64,000 nt of DNA from Marinobacter sp. THAF197a (GCF_009363275.1 NZ_CP045324.1:806001-870000), one strand, 5' to 3'. Positions 52,234 to 61,079 are shown, counted from the stretch's first letter. Notes: generated by a model from the sequence alone, not told the origin. Made by a program: numbers and translations.

Positions 52234-52320
52234 TGGTGCCGAGGAGAGGACTTGAACCTCCACGGGGTTGCCCCCACTAGCACCTGAAGCTAGCGTGTCT
52301 ACCAATTTCACCACCTCGGC
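52234..52320 (-). tRNA. tRNA-Leu (anticodon CAG)
   Basis: On the minus strand the 87 bases begin GCCGAGG and end CCTCGGC plus discriminator A and encoded CCA, giving a perfect seven-base acceptor stem. The anticodon arm is CTAGC-TTCAGGT-GCTAG, so the anticodon is CAG (reads CUG). A long variable arm (GTGGGGGCAACCCCGT region) marks a class II tRNA, and the T loop GGTTCAAGTCC is normal. A strong promoter lies upstream at 52406-52434. Confidence 0.97.
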
Positions 52321-52405
52321 AGGTGATTTGCAAAACCGCTGTTAGTTTGTTGAAAACTTAGCGTTTTGCCCGTGTTGAGAAGTTGCCCCTCAACCGATGG
52401 CGCGT

Positions 52406-52434
52406 ACTTTAATAATTCCCCCGAACGCTGTCAA
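52406..52434 (-). promoter_or_regulatory. Sigma70 promoter of tRNA-Leu
   Basis: On the minus strand TTGACA (plus-strand 52429-52434) and TAAAGT (52406-52411) are separated by exactly 17 bases. The -35 is perfect and the region just after the -10 is GC-rich (ACGCGCC), as in stringently controlled stable-RNA promoters. Transcription would start about 80 bases before the tRNA. The rest of the 251-base gap to rnr (52321-52571) holds no gene. Confidence 0.75.
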
Positions 52435-52571
52435 ATATTTTTTCAAAAATCTTTCTGCCGTATTTATGCCTATAAATCAGCCCGCGGTTAGGCAGGTACG
52501 GCCTACCGACGTTATACTGCTGGAATAATGAATTCCGCCGCAGTGTTTGCGGCCTGATAACAAGGATCCGA

Positions 52572-55031
52572 ATGGTTTCCAGGAAGAAAGAAGGACGGGA
52601 TCCTCACGCTGAACGTGAGGCCCAGAAGTATGAAAACCCTATCCAGAGCCGGGAGTTTATTCTCAAGCACCTTAAAGAGCGAGGTGCGCCGGCCACTCAT
52701 GAGACGTTGTGCCAGGAACTGGGGCAAACGTCCGAGGAAGGTATCGAGGCGTTGCGGCGACGGCTGATTGCCATGTGCCGTGATGGCCAGTTGATCTGTA
52801 ACCGCCGGGATGCGTTCCTGCCCATTGAAGAGGCGGATCTGGTCACGGGTAAGGTGACTGGACACAAAGATGGCTTCGGGTTCCTGATTCCCGATGACGG
52901 CGGCTCCGATCTTTTCCTCACCGCGCGCCAGATGCGCCAGGTGTTTCATGGTGACCGGGTAGCTGCCCGGGTGGACCGCGTGGATGATCGTGGTCGCCGT
53001 GAAGGGGTAATTGTCGAAGTTCTGGAGCATCGCACCAGTCAGACGGTTGGTCGCTTCTTCAAGGAAAGCGGCATTGCATTTGTGGTGCCCGAGAATGCCC
53101 GCATCAATCACGAAATTCTGGTGCCGGATGAGCACGCCGGTAAGGCTGTGCACGGCCAGTACGTGGTGGTGGAAATTCTGCGCCAGCCCACCGTACGCAC
53201 CCAGCCGACAGGTCGGATTATCGAGGTCCTGGGGGAGCACATGGCTCCTGGCATGGAAATCGATGTGGCAATCCGTTCCTATGAGATTCCCCACAGTTGG
53301 CCAAGTGCCGTGGGTGAGCAGGCAGCGGGGATTCCTGAAGAGGTTGCCGAGAAAGACAAGGCCAACCGGGTGGATATCCGCAACATGCGGCTGGTCACCA
53401 TTGATGATGAAACCGCACGTGATTTTGATGACGCCATCTACTGTGAGCCCCGGCCCCGTGGCGGTTACCGGTTGGTAGTGGCCATTGCGGATGTGTCGCA
53501 TTATGTACGCCCCGGCTCGCCGCTTGATGAGGAGGCGATTCGCCGGGGTAATTCGGTGTACTTCCCGGACCATGTGGTGCCCATGTTGCCGGAGAAGCTC
53601 TCCAATGGACTGTGTTCACTGAATCCAGGTGTTGATCGATTGTGTATGGTGGCGGATATGACCATCAGCGCAGCCGGTAATATCAGTGGCTACACCTTCT
53701 ACCAGGCGGTTATGCGCAGCCATGCCCGGCTGACCTACAACAAGGTCAGTGCCATGCTGGAGCACCCGGACTCGGAGCAGGGCTACAAGCTGTCGGCCCA
53801 TTACGCCGATTTGCTGCCGCATCTGCATAACCTTTATGAGCTTTATAAGCTGCTACGCCGTGCCCGGACTGAGCGTGGGGCGATTGATTTCGAGACCACC
53901 GAGACCAAAATCGTTTTTGATGCCGAGCGCAAGATTGAGGAAATCGTGCCGGTGCACCGCAATGATGCCCACAAGATCGTAGAGGAGTGCATGCTCTGCG
54001 CGAACGTGGCTACGGCCCGGCTGTTGAAAAAGCATCAGGTGCCGGCGCTTTACCGGGTGCATGATGGGCCCTCCGAGGAGCGCCTGAATAACCTGCGCTT
54101 GTTCCTGGGTGAGCTCGGTTTGCAGTTGGGGGGTGGTGACAAACCAACTTCCGGGGATTACCAGCAGCTGCTGGCCCAGGTTGCCGACCGTCCGGATGCC
54201 AATGTGATCCAGATGGTGATGCTGCGTTCCCTCAGTCAGGCGGTATACAGCCCGGAAGAAGCTGGCCATTTTGGTCTGGGCTTTCCCAGCTATACCCACT
54301 TTACCTCGCCCATTCGCCGGTATCCGGACCTGATAGTTCATCGAGCCATCAAGTCCCGGATTCACAATCCGGAAGTTCAGAAAGATGTGGTGTCGCCGAA
54401 AAACCACGATCCGGAGCTGGCGGTTTATCCCTACGACTATGCCCGTATGGAGCAACTGGGTGAGCATTGTTCGATGACCGAGCGCCGTGCCGACGACGCC
54501 ACCCGTGACGTAATGGCCTGGCTCAAGTGCGAGTTCCTGCGGGATCACGTGGGCGAGGAGCACGACGGTGTGATTGCGGCCGTCACACCCTTCGGTTTCT
54601 TCGTCGAGCTGTCGGATATCTATATTGAGGGGCTGGTGCACGTGTCCACCCTCAGTGGCGATTACTTTCACCACGATTCCGCCAAGCACCGCCTGATCGG
54701 TGAGCGCACCGCGGTGAGCTTCCGGTTGGGGGATGAGGTTCGCGTTCGGGTTGTTCGGGTAGGCCTGGAAGATCGCAAGATCGATCTGGAACTGGTCAGT
54801 ACGCCCAGGAAAAGGACGGCAGATCGTGACGCCCTGGACATGTCCAAACGCGAGACCCGCGGTAAAGGTGATCGTGCCGGTAAGGGCGGAAAGGGCGGAA
54901 AGCGCGGTAAATCTGGCAAGCCCGAGAGTGCCAAGGAGAAGCTGGCAGCCGAGGCGGCCAGGGCGGCGTCCCGAAAAGGTGGCAGGGGCAAGCCCTCTGC
55001 CGGCGGTAAAGCCCGTAAGGCCCGAAAGTAA
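52572..55031 (+). CDS. rnr: Ribonuclease R
   Basis: RNase R is a processive 3'-5' exoribonuclease that degrades structured RNA. The 819-residue protein has an N-terminal helix-turn-helix-like region, cold-shock domains (about 85-240; GKVTGHKDGFGFLIPDDG), the RNB catalytic domain with TIDDETARDFDDAI carrying the metal-binding Asp cluster, and an S1 domain (about 645-735; GVIAAVTPFGFFVELSDIYIEGLVH, in part TPFGFFVELSDIYIEGLVH). The tail from about 750 is extremely basic and Gly/Lys-rich. AAGGAT precedes the ATG. rlmB follows in the same direction. Confidence 0.98.
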   Translation: MVSRKKEGRDPHAEREAQKYENPIQSREFILKHLKERGAPATHETLCQELGQTSEEGIEALRRRLIAMCRDGQLICNRRDAFLPIEEADLVTGKVTGHKDGFGFLIPDDGGSDLFLTARQMRQVFHGDRVAARVDRVDDRGRREGVIVEVLEHRTSQTVGRFFKESGIAFVVPENARINHEILVPDEHAGKAVHGQYVVVEILRQPTVRTQPTGRIIEVLGEHMAPGMEIDVAIRSYEIPHSWPSAVGEQAAGIPEEVAEKDKANRVDIRNMRLVTIDDETARDFDDAIYCEPRPRGGYRLVVAIADVSHYVRPGSPLDEEAIRRGNSVYFPDHVVPMLPEKLSNGLCSLNPGVDRLCMVADMTISAAGNISGYTFYQAVMRSHARLTYNKVSAMLEHPDSEQGYKLSAHYADLLPHLHNLYELYKLLRRARTERGAIDFETTETKIVFDAERKIEEIVPVHRNDAHKIVEECMLCANVATARLLKKHQVPALYRVHDGPSEERLNNLRLFLGELGLQLGGGDKPTSGDYQQLLAQVADRPDANVIQMVMLRSLSQAVYSPEEAGHFGLGFPSYTHFTSPIRRYPDLIVHRAIKSRIHNPEVQKDVVSPKNHDPELAVYPYDYARMEQLGEHCSMTERRADDATRDVMAWLKCEFLRDHVGEEHDGVIAAVTPFGFFVELSDIYIEGLVHVSTLSGDYFHHDSAKHRLIGERTAVSFRLGDEVRVRVVRVGLEDRKIDLELVSTPRKRTADRDALDMSKRETRGKGDRAGKGGKGGKRGKSGKPESAKEKLAAEAARAASRKGGRGKPSAGGKARKARK

Positions 55032-55056
55032 ACCGTTGCACAGGAAATAAGCGTCA

Positions 55057-55794
55057 GTGTCACAGGAATATGTATTTGGCTGGCATGCCGTCGATGCCGT
55101 TCTCAAGCGGGAGCCGGAGCGCCTGCAGCAAGTCTGGATTCAGACCGGGCGGCAGGACAAGCGGGTTAAATCGGTTACCGACACCCTGGATAGCCTGGGT
55201 GTGCGCTGGAAAGTGGTGCATCGTCGTGAGCTGGATGAGCGAGTCGCCGGCGTTCACCAGGGTATTGTTGCCGCTGTGGCGGAAAGCCGTGAGTGGACCG
55301 AAGCGGACTTGCTGGCCCAGCTGGCCGCCAGTGGCAAGCCACCATTCCTGCTGGTGCTGGACGGGGTGACCGATCCGCACAACCTCGGTGCCTGCATGCG
55401 TACGGCAGATGCCGTGGGAGTACAGGCGGTGATTGTGCCCAAGGACAAATCCGCTTCGCTGACTCCGGTGGCCCGAAAAGTTGCCTGTGGTGCGGCGGAG
55501 ACCGTGCCGTTTGTTCGGGTGACCAACCTGGCTCGCTTCCTGCGCGAGCTCAAGGAACTCGGCGTTTGGCTGATTGGTACGGCCGGCGAGGCGAGTGCAA
55601 ACCTGTATCAGGCAGACTTCAAGGGGCCGGTGGCCCTGGTGATGGGCGCCGAGGGTAAGGGTATGCGCCGTTTAACCCGGGAACACTGCGACCAGTTGAT
55701 CAACATTCCCATGCTGGGGCATGTCGATAGCCTGAACGTGTCGGTGGCGACCGGAGTTTGCCTGTATGAAGCCCTGCGCCAGCGGCTCGGTTAA
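55057..55794 (+). CDS. rlmB: 23S rRNA (guanosine2251-2'-O)-methyltransferase RlmB
   Basis: RlmB is a SPOUT methyltransferase that 2'-O-methylates G2251 in the peptidyl-transferase loop of 23S rRNA. The 245-residue protein has the RNA-binding N-terminal part (YVFGWHAVDAVLKREPERLQ), then LVLDGVTDPHNLGACMRTAD, LVMGAEGKGMRRLTREHCD and INIPMLGHVDSLNVSVATGV (catalytic and cofactor knot). The start is GTG with AGGAAAT upstream. It follows rnr by 25 bases, the usual rnr-rlmB order. Confidence 0.97.
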   Translation: MSQEYVFGWHAVDAVLKREPERLQQVWIQTGRQDKRVKSVTDTLDSLGVRWKVVHRRELDERVAGVHQGIVAAVAESREWTEADLLAQLAASGKPPFLLVLDGVTDPHNLGACMRTADAVGVQAVIVPKDKSASLTPVARKVACGAAETVPFVRVTNLARFLRELKELGVWLIGTAGEASANLYQADFKGPVALVMGAEGKGMRRLTREHCDQLINIPMLGHVDSLNVSVATGVCLYEALRQRLG

Positions 55795-55797
55795 GTC

Positions 55798-55826
55798 TTG
55801 CACAACACCGCTCATACGCCTAGAAT
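55798..55826 (+). promoter_or_regulatory. Strong promoter of the rpsF ribosomal operon
   Basis: TTGCAC (55798-55803) and TAGAAT (55821-55826) are spaced by exactly 17 bases, just past the rlmB stop codon. Transcription would start near 55833 and give a leader of about 205 bases before rpsF, suitable for autoregulation by S6:S18, though I could not identify the specific S6:S18 binding structure with confidence. Confidence 0.65.
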
Positions 55827-55831
55827 ACGTG

Positions 55832-55855
55832 ACCCCTTTTCCAAGGGGTGGTTTT
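55832..55855 (+). terminator. Hairpin at the rpsF operon start, probable rlmB terminator
   Basis: ACCCCTT (55832-55838) pairs with AAGGGGT (55843-55849), followed by GGTTTT. It lies exactly at the predicted start of the rpsF transcript, so it either ends rnr-rlmB transcription or forms a 5'-terminal hairpin on the rpsF message. Confidence 0.5.
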
Positions 55856-56037
55856 GTATTGCCTGAATGCAGGCAGGCAGAACCTGGCTTTTGATCGGGC
55901 CTTTGCGTTTAAGGTCTTGTTGATAAAAGCAAAAAGAAGCCGGCAGCTTTGCTGTCACCTCCTTGCTTTCATGCTCGGGATCGGGGCTTAACCGCGCCCG
56001 CCGCAGAAGAAAGCTGTTTAAACCGTAGGGAGAACTC

Positions 56038-56451
56038 ATGCGTCACTACGAAATCGTTTTTATGGTACATCCGGATCAGAGCGAGCAGGTGCCCGCAATG
56101 ATCGAGCGTTATACCAGCGTCATCACTGAAGATGGCGGCAAGGTACATCGCCTGGAAGATTGGGGCCGTCGTCACCTGGCTTACCCGATCAACAAGATCC
56201 ACAAGGCTCACTACGTGCTGATGAACGCTGAGTGTTCACAAGCCGCTATGGACGAGCTGACTCATAACTTCCGGTTCAACGATGCCATCATCCGTGACCT
56301 GATTCTGCGTCGCGATGAGGCTGTTACCGACATGTCTCCGATGAAAGCTGCCGAGTCCCGTGAGGACCGTCGTTCCGGCGGAGACGATCGTCCGCGTCGT
56401 TCAGCTGACTCTGAAGATCGTCAGAGCGCATCCCAGGACGAAGAAGAGTAA
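56038..56451 (+). CDS. rpsF: 30S ribosomal protein S6
   Basis: S6 binds 16S rRNA together with S18. The 137-residue protein starts with MRHYEIVFMVHPDQSEQVP and contains LEDWGRRHLAYPINKIHKAHYVLMN (in part WGRRHLAYPINKIHKAHYV), the normal S6 fold of about 95 residues. The remaining tail is acidic and Arg/Ser-rich. AGGGAG precedes the ATG. The operon order is rpsF-rpsR-membrane protein-rplI; priB, found between rpsF and rpsR in E. coli, is absent. Confidence 0.98.
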   Translation: MRHYEIVFMVHPDQSEQVPAMIERYTSVITEDGGKVHRLEDWGRRHLAYPINKIHKAHYVLMNAECSQAAMDELTHNFRFNDAIIRDLILRRDEAVTDMSPMKAAESREDRRSGGDDRPRRSADSEDRQSASQDEEE

Positions 56452-56475
56452 TCAACCGGAGTTAGGAGTTACGTT

Positions 56476-56706
56476 ATGGCTCGTTTTTTCAGACGTCGTA
56501 AGTTCTGCCGCTTCACGGCAGAAGGTGTGAAAGAGATCGATTACAAAGATCTGGACACCCTGAAAGGCTACATCACTGAAACCGGCAAAATCGTGCCCAG
56601 CCGTATCACCGGCACCAAAGCACGTTATCAGCGTCAGCTGGCTACCGCTATCAAGCGTGCCCGCTACCTGGCACTGCTGCCGTATACGGACAGCCACGAC
56701 CACTAA
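56476..56706 (+). CDS. rpsR: 30S ribosomal protein S18
   Basis: The 76-residue basic protein is S18: MARFFRRRKFCRFTAEG at the start, then IDYKDLDTLKGYITETGKIVPSRITGTKA (in part YITETGKIVPSRITGTKA) and the closing RQLATAIKRARYLALLPYTD. It pairs with S6 on the platform of the 30S subunit. TTAGGAG lies upstream of the ATG. It starts 24 bases after rpsF. Confidence 0.98.
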   Translation: MARFFRRRKFCRFTAEGVKEIDYKDLDTLKGYITETGKIVPSRITGTKARYQRQLATAIKRARYLALLPYTDSHDH

Positions 56707-56731
56707 GCACAGATAGACAGGACCCGGGACC

Positions 56732-57598
56732 ATGCGTGCACTGGCACAATATGTAATGCGCGGTCCCCTGCAGGCTGGCGGGGTTGCAGCAGTTACCACT
56801 GCAGTGCCCCTGTTGTTCTGGATTGGCGCAGCGGTTATCGGCCTGGTCATTCTCAGACTGGGCATCCGGCAGGGGTTGAATATCGGCCTCTGGGCATTGA
56901 TGCCGGCGTTGGGTTGGGCCGTTTACGGCCAGGATCCAACGTCACTGGTGGTGCTGCTGCAGGTGATGCTGATGGCATCCATCCTGCGAACAACCCTGGC
57001 CTGGGAGAAAGCACTGTTGTCGGGTGCTTTTCTGGCAATACTGAGCGGGCTGATGTTGCCCGTCATGTATCCGGCACTGCTGAACGATCTGGTTCAGACC
57101 GGTGTCAGCTTTTACGAGCAGTACAACGCCGAAGTGGCCCGGTCATTGGGCAGCGATCTTGAGCTGATCATCCGGGACACCATGAACGCCAGTATGGCGG
57201 GCACTTACTTCGCGACAGCGGTTGGTATGACCATGCTGGCGAGGGCCTGGCAGGCGGGGCTCTATAACCCAGGCGGATTCCGGAAGGAATTCCACGCCCT
57301 GAGGTTGTCGCCGGCCATTGCGGTGGTTTGTGCACTCACCATGGTGATTGGCCCGGTGTTGGGGCTCAATTCCATGCTGTTGGCCTGGGCAGCGGGTACG
57401 CCGCTGTTCATCGCTGCGCTGGGGTTGGTTCACGGTGTTGTTGGTCGTAAGCAGTTGAGCGGTAACTGGCTGGCCATGTTTTATCTGGCGCTGGTATTGC
57501 TGGGTCCGAGTCTGATGTTGCTGTTGTTGGTTCTGGCTTTTGTGGATAGCTGGCTGGATATCCGGGGGCGTATACAACCCGCCGGGCCAGCTGAATAA
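56732..57598 (+). CDS. DUF2232-like membrane protein in the rpsR-rplI interval
   Basis: The 288-residue protein is very hydrophobic with about eight predicted membrane segments (for example LLFWIGAAVIGLVILRLGI and LALVLLGPSLMLLLLVLAF). Its place between rpsR and rplI is shared with a conserved membrane protein of pseudomonads (DUF2232/YybS-like), whose function is unknown. The short spacing on both sides (25 and 20 bases) puts it in the ribosomal operon. A polar segment with NAEVARSLGSDLELIIRD lies in a loop near the middle. Confidence 0.8.
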   Translation: MRALAQYVMRGPLQAGGVAAVTTAVPLLFWIGAAVIGLVILRLGIRQGLNIGLWALMPALGWAVYGQDPTSLVVLLQVMLMASILRTTLAWEKALLSGAFLAILSGLMLPVMYPALLNDLVQTGVSFYEQYNAEVARSLGSDLELIIRDTMNASMAGTYFATAVGMTMLARAWQAGLYNPGGFRKEFHALRLSPAIAVVCALTMVIGPVLGLNSMLLAWAAGTPLFIAALGLVHGVVGRKQLSGNWLAMFYLALVLLGPSLMLLLLVLAFVDSWLDIRGRIQPAGPAE

Positions 57599-57618
57599 AG
57601 CACGAAGAGGTTAACGAG

Positions 57619-58065
57619 ATGGAAGTTATTCTGCTCGAGAAAGTAGCAAACCTTGGCTCCCTGGGTGACAAGGTAAAGGTTAAGGCCGGTTACGGTCGTA
57701 ATTTCCTGCTGCCGTACGGCAAAGCTGTTCCTGCCACGGCCGCAAACGTACAGGCGTTCGAAGAGCGTCGCGCTGAGCTGGAAAAAGCCGCTGCTGAGAA
57801 GCTGGCTGCTGCCCAGGCCCGTGCCGAAGCTCTGGAAGGTGCATCCTTCACCATTACCTCCAAGGCTGGTGACGAAGGCAAGCTGTTTGGTTCTATCGGT
57901 GTTCGTGACATCGCAGACGTGGTTTCTGCCGGTGGCACGGAAGTCGAGAAGAGCGAAGTTCGTCTGCCGGAAGGTCCTATCCGGACCACTGGCGAGTTCG
58001 AGATCGAACTGCAGCTGCACACAGACGTAGAAGTAACCATCAAGCTGGCGGTTGTTGCCGAGTAA
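57619..58065 (+). CDS. rplI: 50S ribosomal protein L9
   Basis: L9 binds 23S rRNA near the L1 stalk base and helps keep frame and fidelity. The 148-residue protein has the N-terminal domain MEVILLEKVANLGSLGD and VKAGYGRNFLLPYGKA, a long connecting helix (EERRAELEKAAAEKLAAAQA) and a C-terminal domain (SKAGDEGKLFGSIG, LPEGPIRTTGEFEIE). It closes the rpsF operon; a strong hairpin follows at 58127-58159. Confidence 0.98.
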   Translation: MEVILLEKVANLGSLGDKVKVKAGYGRNFLLPYGKAVPATAANVQAFEERRAELEKAAAEKLAAAQARAEALEGASFTITSKAGDEGKLFGSIGVRDIADVVSAGGTEVEKSEVRLPEGPIRTTGEFEIELQLHTDVEVTIKLAVVAE

Positions 58066-58126
58066 TCGGTCATCGTTGATTGATGTAAGCATGGAGTGTT
58101 GAAGCCAACGGCTTGAACATTCTGAG

Positions 58127-58159
58127 ACGGGCCCGAGCCGGAAACGGTTTCGGGCCCGT
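58127..58159 (+). terminator. Terminator of the rpsF-rplI operon
   Basis: ACGGGCCCGA (58127-58136) pairs with TCGGGCCCGT (58150-58159), with inner CCG-GAAA-CGG, making a very stable stem with a GAAA tetraloop. The following TTGCTTTCT is a modest T-rich tail. Confidence 0.75.
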
Positions 58160-58212
58160 TGCTTTCTGGTATTCTTGTTTCCTGTTATTCAATTCAACGT
58201 TGTCTGGTGTTT

Positions 58213-59619
58213 ATGGCCAATCCCACTCTGAAACCTGCATCCATTGATCCGGAAACCAGCCGTATCAAGGTTCCGCCCCATTCTGTTGAAGCGGAGCAGG
58301 CGGTGCTCGGTGGTTTGATGCTGGATAACCGGCGTTTTGATGAAGTCTCCGAGATCATTTCTGCTGCTGACTTTTACCGCCAGGACCACCGGTTGATTTT
58401 TGGTGCCGTGGAGCGCCTCGCCAGTGAAAGTGAACCCCTGGATGTGGTTACCCTGGCCGAGTTTCTGGAGCGTGCCGGTGACATTGAAGATGCCGGTGGC
58501 TTGTCGTATCTGGCCGAGCTTGCAGAGAAAACGCCGGGAGCGGCAAATATCCGTGCCTATGCCGAGATTGTCCGTGAGCGTTCGGTGCTTCGGAAACTGG
58601 TGGAGGTCTCTGGCCAGATTTCCGACTCTGCGTTCAATCCCCAGGGGCGAAAGAGCAGCGAGATTCTGGACGAGGCCGAGCGCAGCGTATTCCAGATCGC
58701 CGAATCCCGGTCGAAGGAAGGCTCTGGCCCCAAGGCGATCAACCCCATTCTGGCGACAACGCTGAGCCGTATTGAAGAGCTGTTTGAATCCGGTGAACAG
58801 ACCACGGGTTTGACCACAGGCTTTCGTGATCTGGATGACCAGACCTCCGGTATGCAGCCAGCGGACCTGATTATCGTTGCAGGCCGGCCCTCCATGGGTA
58901 AGACCACCTTCGCTATGAACATTGTCGAGAACGCTCTGATCAGTACCGGCACGCCGATACTGGTGTTCAGTATGGAGATGCCGGCAGATGCTCTGGCTAT
59001 GCGTATGTTGTCTTCCCTGGGGCGGATAGACCAGACCAAAGTCCGGAGCGGTAAGCTGGAGGAAGACGACTGGCCTCGGCTGACCTCCGCGGTGAGCCTG
59101 CTCAAGGACAAACCCCTCTATATTGACGATACGCCGGGCCTGAGCCCGACGGAAATGCGGTCACGGGCACGGCGGATTGCCAGGGAGAATGGCGGCAAAA
59201 TCGGCCTGATCATGGTCGACTACCTTCAGTTGATGCGGGTGCCTGGCAATACCGAAGGTCGTACTGCGGAGATCTCCGAGATTTCGCGCTCACTCAAGGG
59301 TATTGCAAAGGAACTGAGTTGCCCGGTCGTGGCGCTGTCACAGCTTAACCGTAGCCTGGAGCAGCGGCCCAACAAGCGGCCGGTGAACTCGGATCTGCGG
59401 GAATCCGGTGCGATCGAGCAGGATGCCGACGTTATCATGTTCGTATACCGGGATGAGGTCTACAACGAAGACACCCAGGATAAGGGCATCGCGGAAATTA
59501 TTATTGGTAAGCAGCGGAATGGTCCTATCGGCACCATTCGCTTGGCGTTCATCGGTAAATACACCAAGTTTGAAGACCTGGCCCATGGGGATTACAGCGA
59601 TTACGGTGGTGATTATTAA
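58213..59619 (+). CDS. dnaB: Replicative DNA helicase DnaB
   Basis: DnaB is the hexameric 5'-3' helicase of the replication fork. From ATG 58213 the product is 468 residues. The N-terminal domain starts VPPHSVEAEQAVLGGLMLDN; the RecA-like domain has Walker A (GRPSMGKTTFAMN), the Walker B-like IGLIMVDYLQLM and the late ALSQLNRSLEQRPNKRP and SDLRESGAIEQDADVIMF motifs. The frame extends 18 codons upstream without family similarity. A DciA-type loader gene is at 1.3-1.8 kb. The stop overlaps the alr start by one base (TAATG). Confidence 0.97.
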   Translation: MANPTLKPASIDPETSRIKVPPHSVEAEQAVLGGLMLDNRRFDEVSEIISAADFYRQDHRLIFGAVERLASESEPLDVVTLAEFLERAGDIEDAGGLSYLAELAEKTPGAANIRAYAEIVRERSVLRKLVEVSGQISDSAFNPQGRKSSEILDEAERSVFQIAESRSKEGSGPKAINPILATTLSRIEELFESGEQTTGLTTGFRDLDDQTSGMQPADLIIVAGRPSMGKTTFAMNIVENALISTGTPILVFSMEMPADALAMRMLSSLGRIDQTKVRSGKLEEDDWPRLTSAVSLLKDKPLYIDDTPGLSPTEMRSRARRIARENGGKIGLIMVDYLQLMRVPGNTEGRTAEISEISRSLKGIAKELSCPVVALSQLNRSLEQRPNKRPVNSDLRESGAIEQDADVIMFVYRDEVYNEDTQDKGIAEIIIGKQRNGPIGTIRLAFIGKYTKFEDLAHGDYSDYGGDY

Positions 59620-60692
59620 TGCCACGCAGTACCGTTGCCCGCGTTGACCTGGATGCTCTAAGGCATAATTATCGGTTGGCTCAGGCCAGGGCCGGTGGCG
59701 CCCGTGCCATGGCTGTGGTCAAGGCGGATGGCTATGGCCACGGGATTGTTAACGTTGCCCGGGCTCTGGCCGGTGAGGTCGAAAAATTTGCCGTGGCCTG
59801 TATTGAGGAAGCGCTGGCAATCCGGAGCGCCGGCCTCGGGCAGCCTGTCGTGTTGCTGCAGGGCGTGCATGCCCCTGATGACTTGCGTGATTGCGTACAG
59901 CATGGTTTCGAGCCCGTAATGCATTGCCACGGGCAACTCGAATGGCTGGCTGCGGGCCCGCAACCCCGGTTCTGGCTGAAGGTGAACTCCGGCATGAACC
60001 GTTTGGGGTTCCGCCCGGAAGAACTGGATTCCGTGGTTGCCGCCTTGGGGCCGTCAGCGACTAGGGGGCCATTGCTGGGGTTTGTTACCCATTTCGCCTG
60101 TGCTGATGACCTCACCAGCGATATGACCGATCATCAAACCCGTTTGTTTGAGGACGCCACGGCGGCCTGGCCAGCGTTAATGCGCAGTGTGGGCAATTCT
60201 GCGGCCCATTTTCGGCCGGGCCAGCCGCTCTATGATTGGAGTCGGCCCGGTATCATGCTGTACGGGGCCTCGCCCATGATCGGCAAGACCGGCCCGGAGC
60301 TGGGGCTGCAGCCAGTGATGACTCTTGAGGCGCCATTGATCAGCACGCGTGTTGTTCGCGCCGGAGAATCTGTGGGTTACGGTGCAGGTTGGGTGGCTCA
60401 GGAGGATACCCGAATGGGTATGGTGGCCATCGGGTATGGTGATGGTTATCCTCGCCATGCCGGTACCGGAACGCCGGCAGCCATTCGTGGCAAGCGTATT
60501 CGTCTGTTGGGCCGGGTATCCATGGATATGCTGGCAGTCGATCTGACCGGTGCGCCAGAGGCCCGTGAGGGTGATCCCGTGGAGCTGTGGGGCACGACGG
60601 TCAGCGTCGACGAAGTCGCAAGCTGTGCCGGTACCATAGGCTACGAGCTGCTGACCGGGGTCACCGCCAGAGTGCCCAGGGTCTGCGAGTAA
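59619..60692 (+). CDS. alr: Alanine racemase
   Basis: Alr interconverts L- and D-alanine with PLP, supplying D-Ala for peptidoglycan. The 357-residue protein has the PLP lysine Lys35 in VVKADGYGHG, the substrate-side KVNSGMNRLG, and the second catalytic base Tyr254 in SVGYGAGW, followed by IGYGDGYPRH and LGRVSMDM. It is coupled to dnaB (TAATG overlap), a common pair in gammaproteobacteria. Confidence 0.97.
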   Translation: MPRSTVARVDLDALRHNYRLAQARAGGARAMAVVKADGYGHGIVNVARALAGEVEKFAVACIEEALAIRSAGLGQPVVLLQGVHAPDDLRDCVQHGFEPVMHCHGQLEWLAAGPQPRFWLKVNSGMNRLGFRPEELDSVVAALGPSATRGPLLGFVTHFACADDLTSDMTDHQTRLFEDATAAWPALMRSVGNSAAHFRPGQPLYDWSRPGIMLYGASPMIGKTGPELGLQPVMTLEAPLISTRVVRAGESVGYGAGWVAQEDTRMGMVAIGYGDGYPRHAGTGTPAAIRGKRIRLLGRVSMDMLAVDLTGAPEAREGDPVELWGTTVSVDEVASCAGTIGYELLTGVTARVPRVCE

Positions 60693-60722
60693 AAGGCAGA
60701 CCCACAGGGCTCTTGGGCGAGT

Positions 60723-61079
60723 TTAGTGGGCTTCAGGTTCGTGAATGATTTCTTCGATAAAGTCGAGAATCGCCGCCAGGCTCCGGTCATCCAGCTTTTT
60801 CAGCACCTTGTGAACAACCATCTTGCTGCCTTTAAGCATGCTGCTGATGCCCATTTTGGCCATGCCCATCATCATGCTGCTGGCATTCAGGCGCCGCAGG
60901 GGCTCCAGGAAGAAGAAATCCAGGCCCTGTTCAGTCAGCTCGACAATCAGGTTGTACAGCTTTTCGATGGCTTCCTTATCGGCTTTACCGCGCCCCTTGA
61001 GCTCGCTTACGGTATACAGGGCCCGGGTGCGCAGTTCGTCCGGGATGGGGGCCACGATATGGCTTTGTTGTTTCAGCAT
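60723..61079 (-). CDS. Hypothetical protein, 118 residues
   Basis: I do not recognise the family. From ATG 61079 (AGGA six bases upstream) the 118-residue protein has a charged helical part (ELRTRALYTVSELKGRGKAD), a middle with FFFLEPLRRLNASSMMMGMAKMG, rich in methionine, and a C-terminal helical part (VLKKLDDRSLAAILDFIEEI). No signal peptide is present; the Met-rich stretch is only weakly hydrophobic. It converges on alr with a 30-base gap and is divergent from the RmlD-like gene. The frame upstream to 61175 lacks a ribosome-binding site. Confidence 0.65.
   Translation of the reverse strand: MLKQQSHIVAPIPDELRTRALYTVSELKGRGKADKEAIEKLYNLIVELTEQGLDFFFLEPLRRLNASSMMMGMAKMGISSMLKGSKMVVHKVLKKLDDRSLAAILDFIEEIIHEPEAH

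Noticed and set aside
52234..52320. tRNA-Leu as an integration site for a mobile element
   Set aside because: No integrase, no direct repeat of the tRNA 3' end and no change in gene content beside it.
53853..55106. 417-codon open frame on the minus strand
   Set aside because: It lies antisense to rnr and the start of rlmB; low-complexity translation and no ribosome-binding site.
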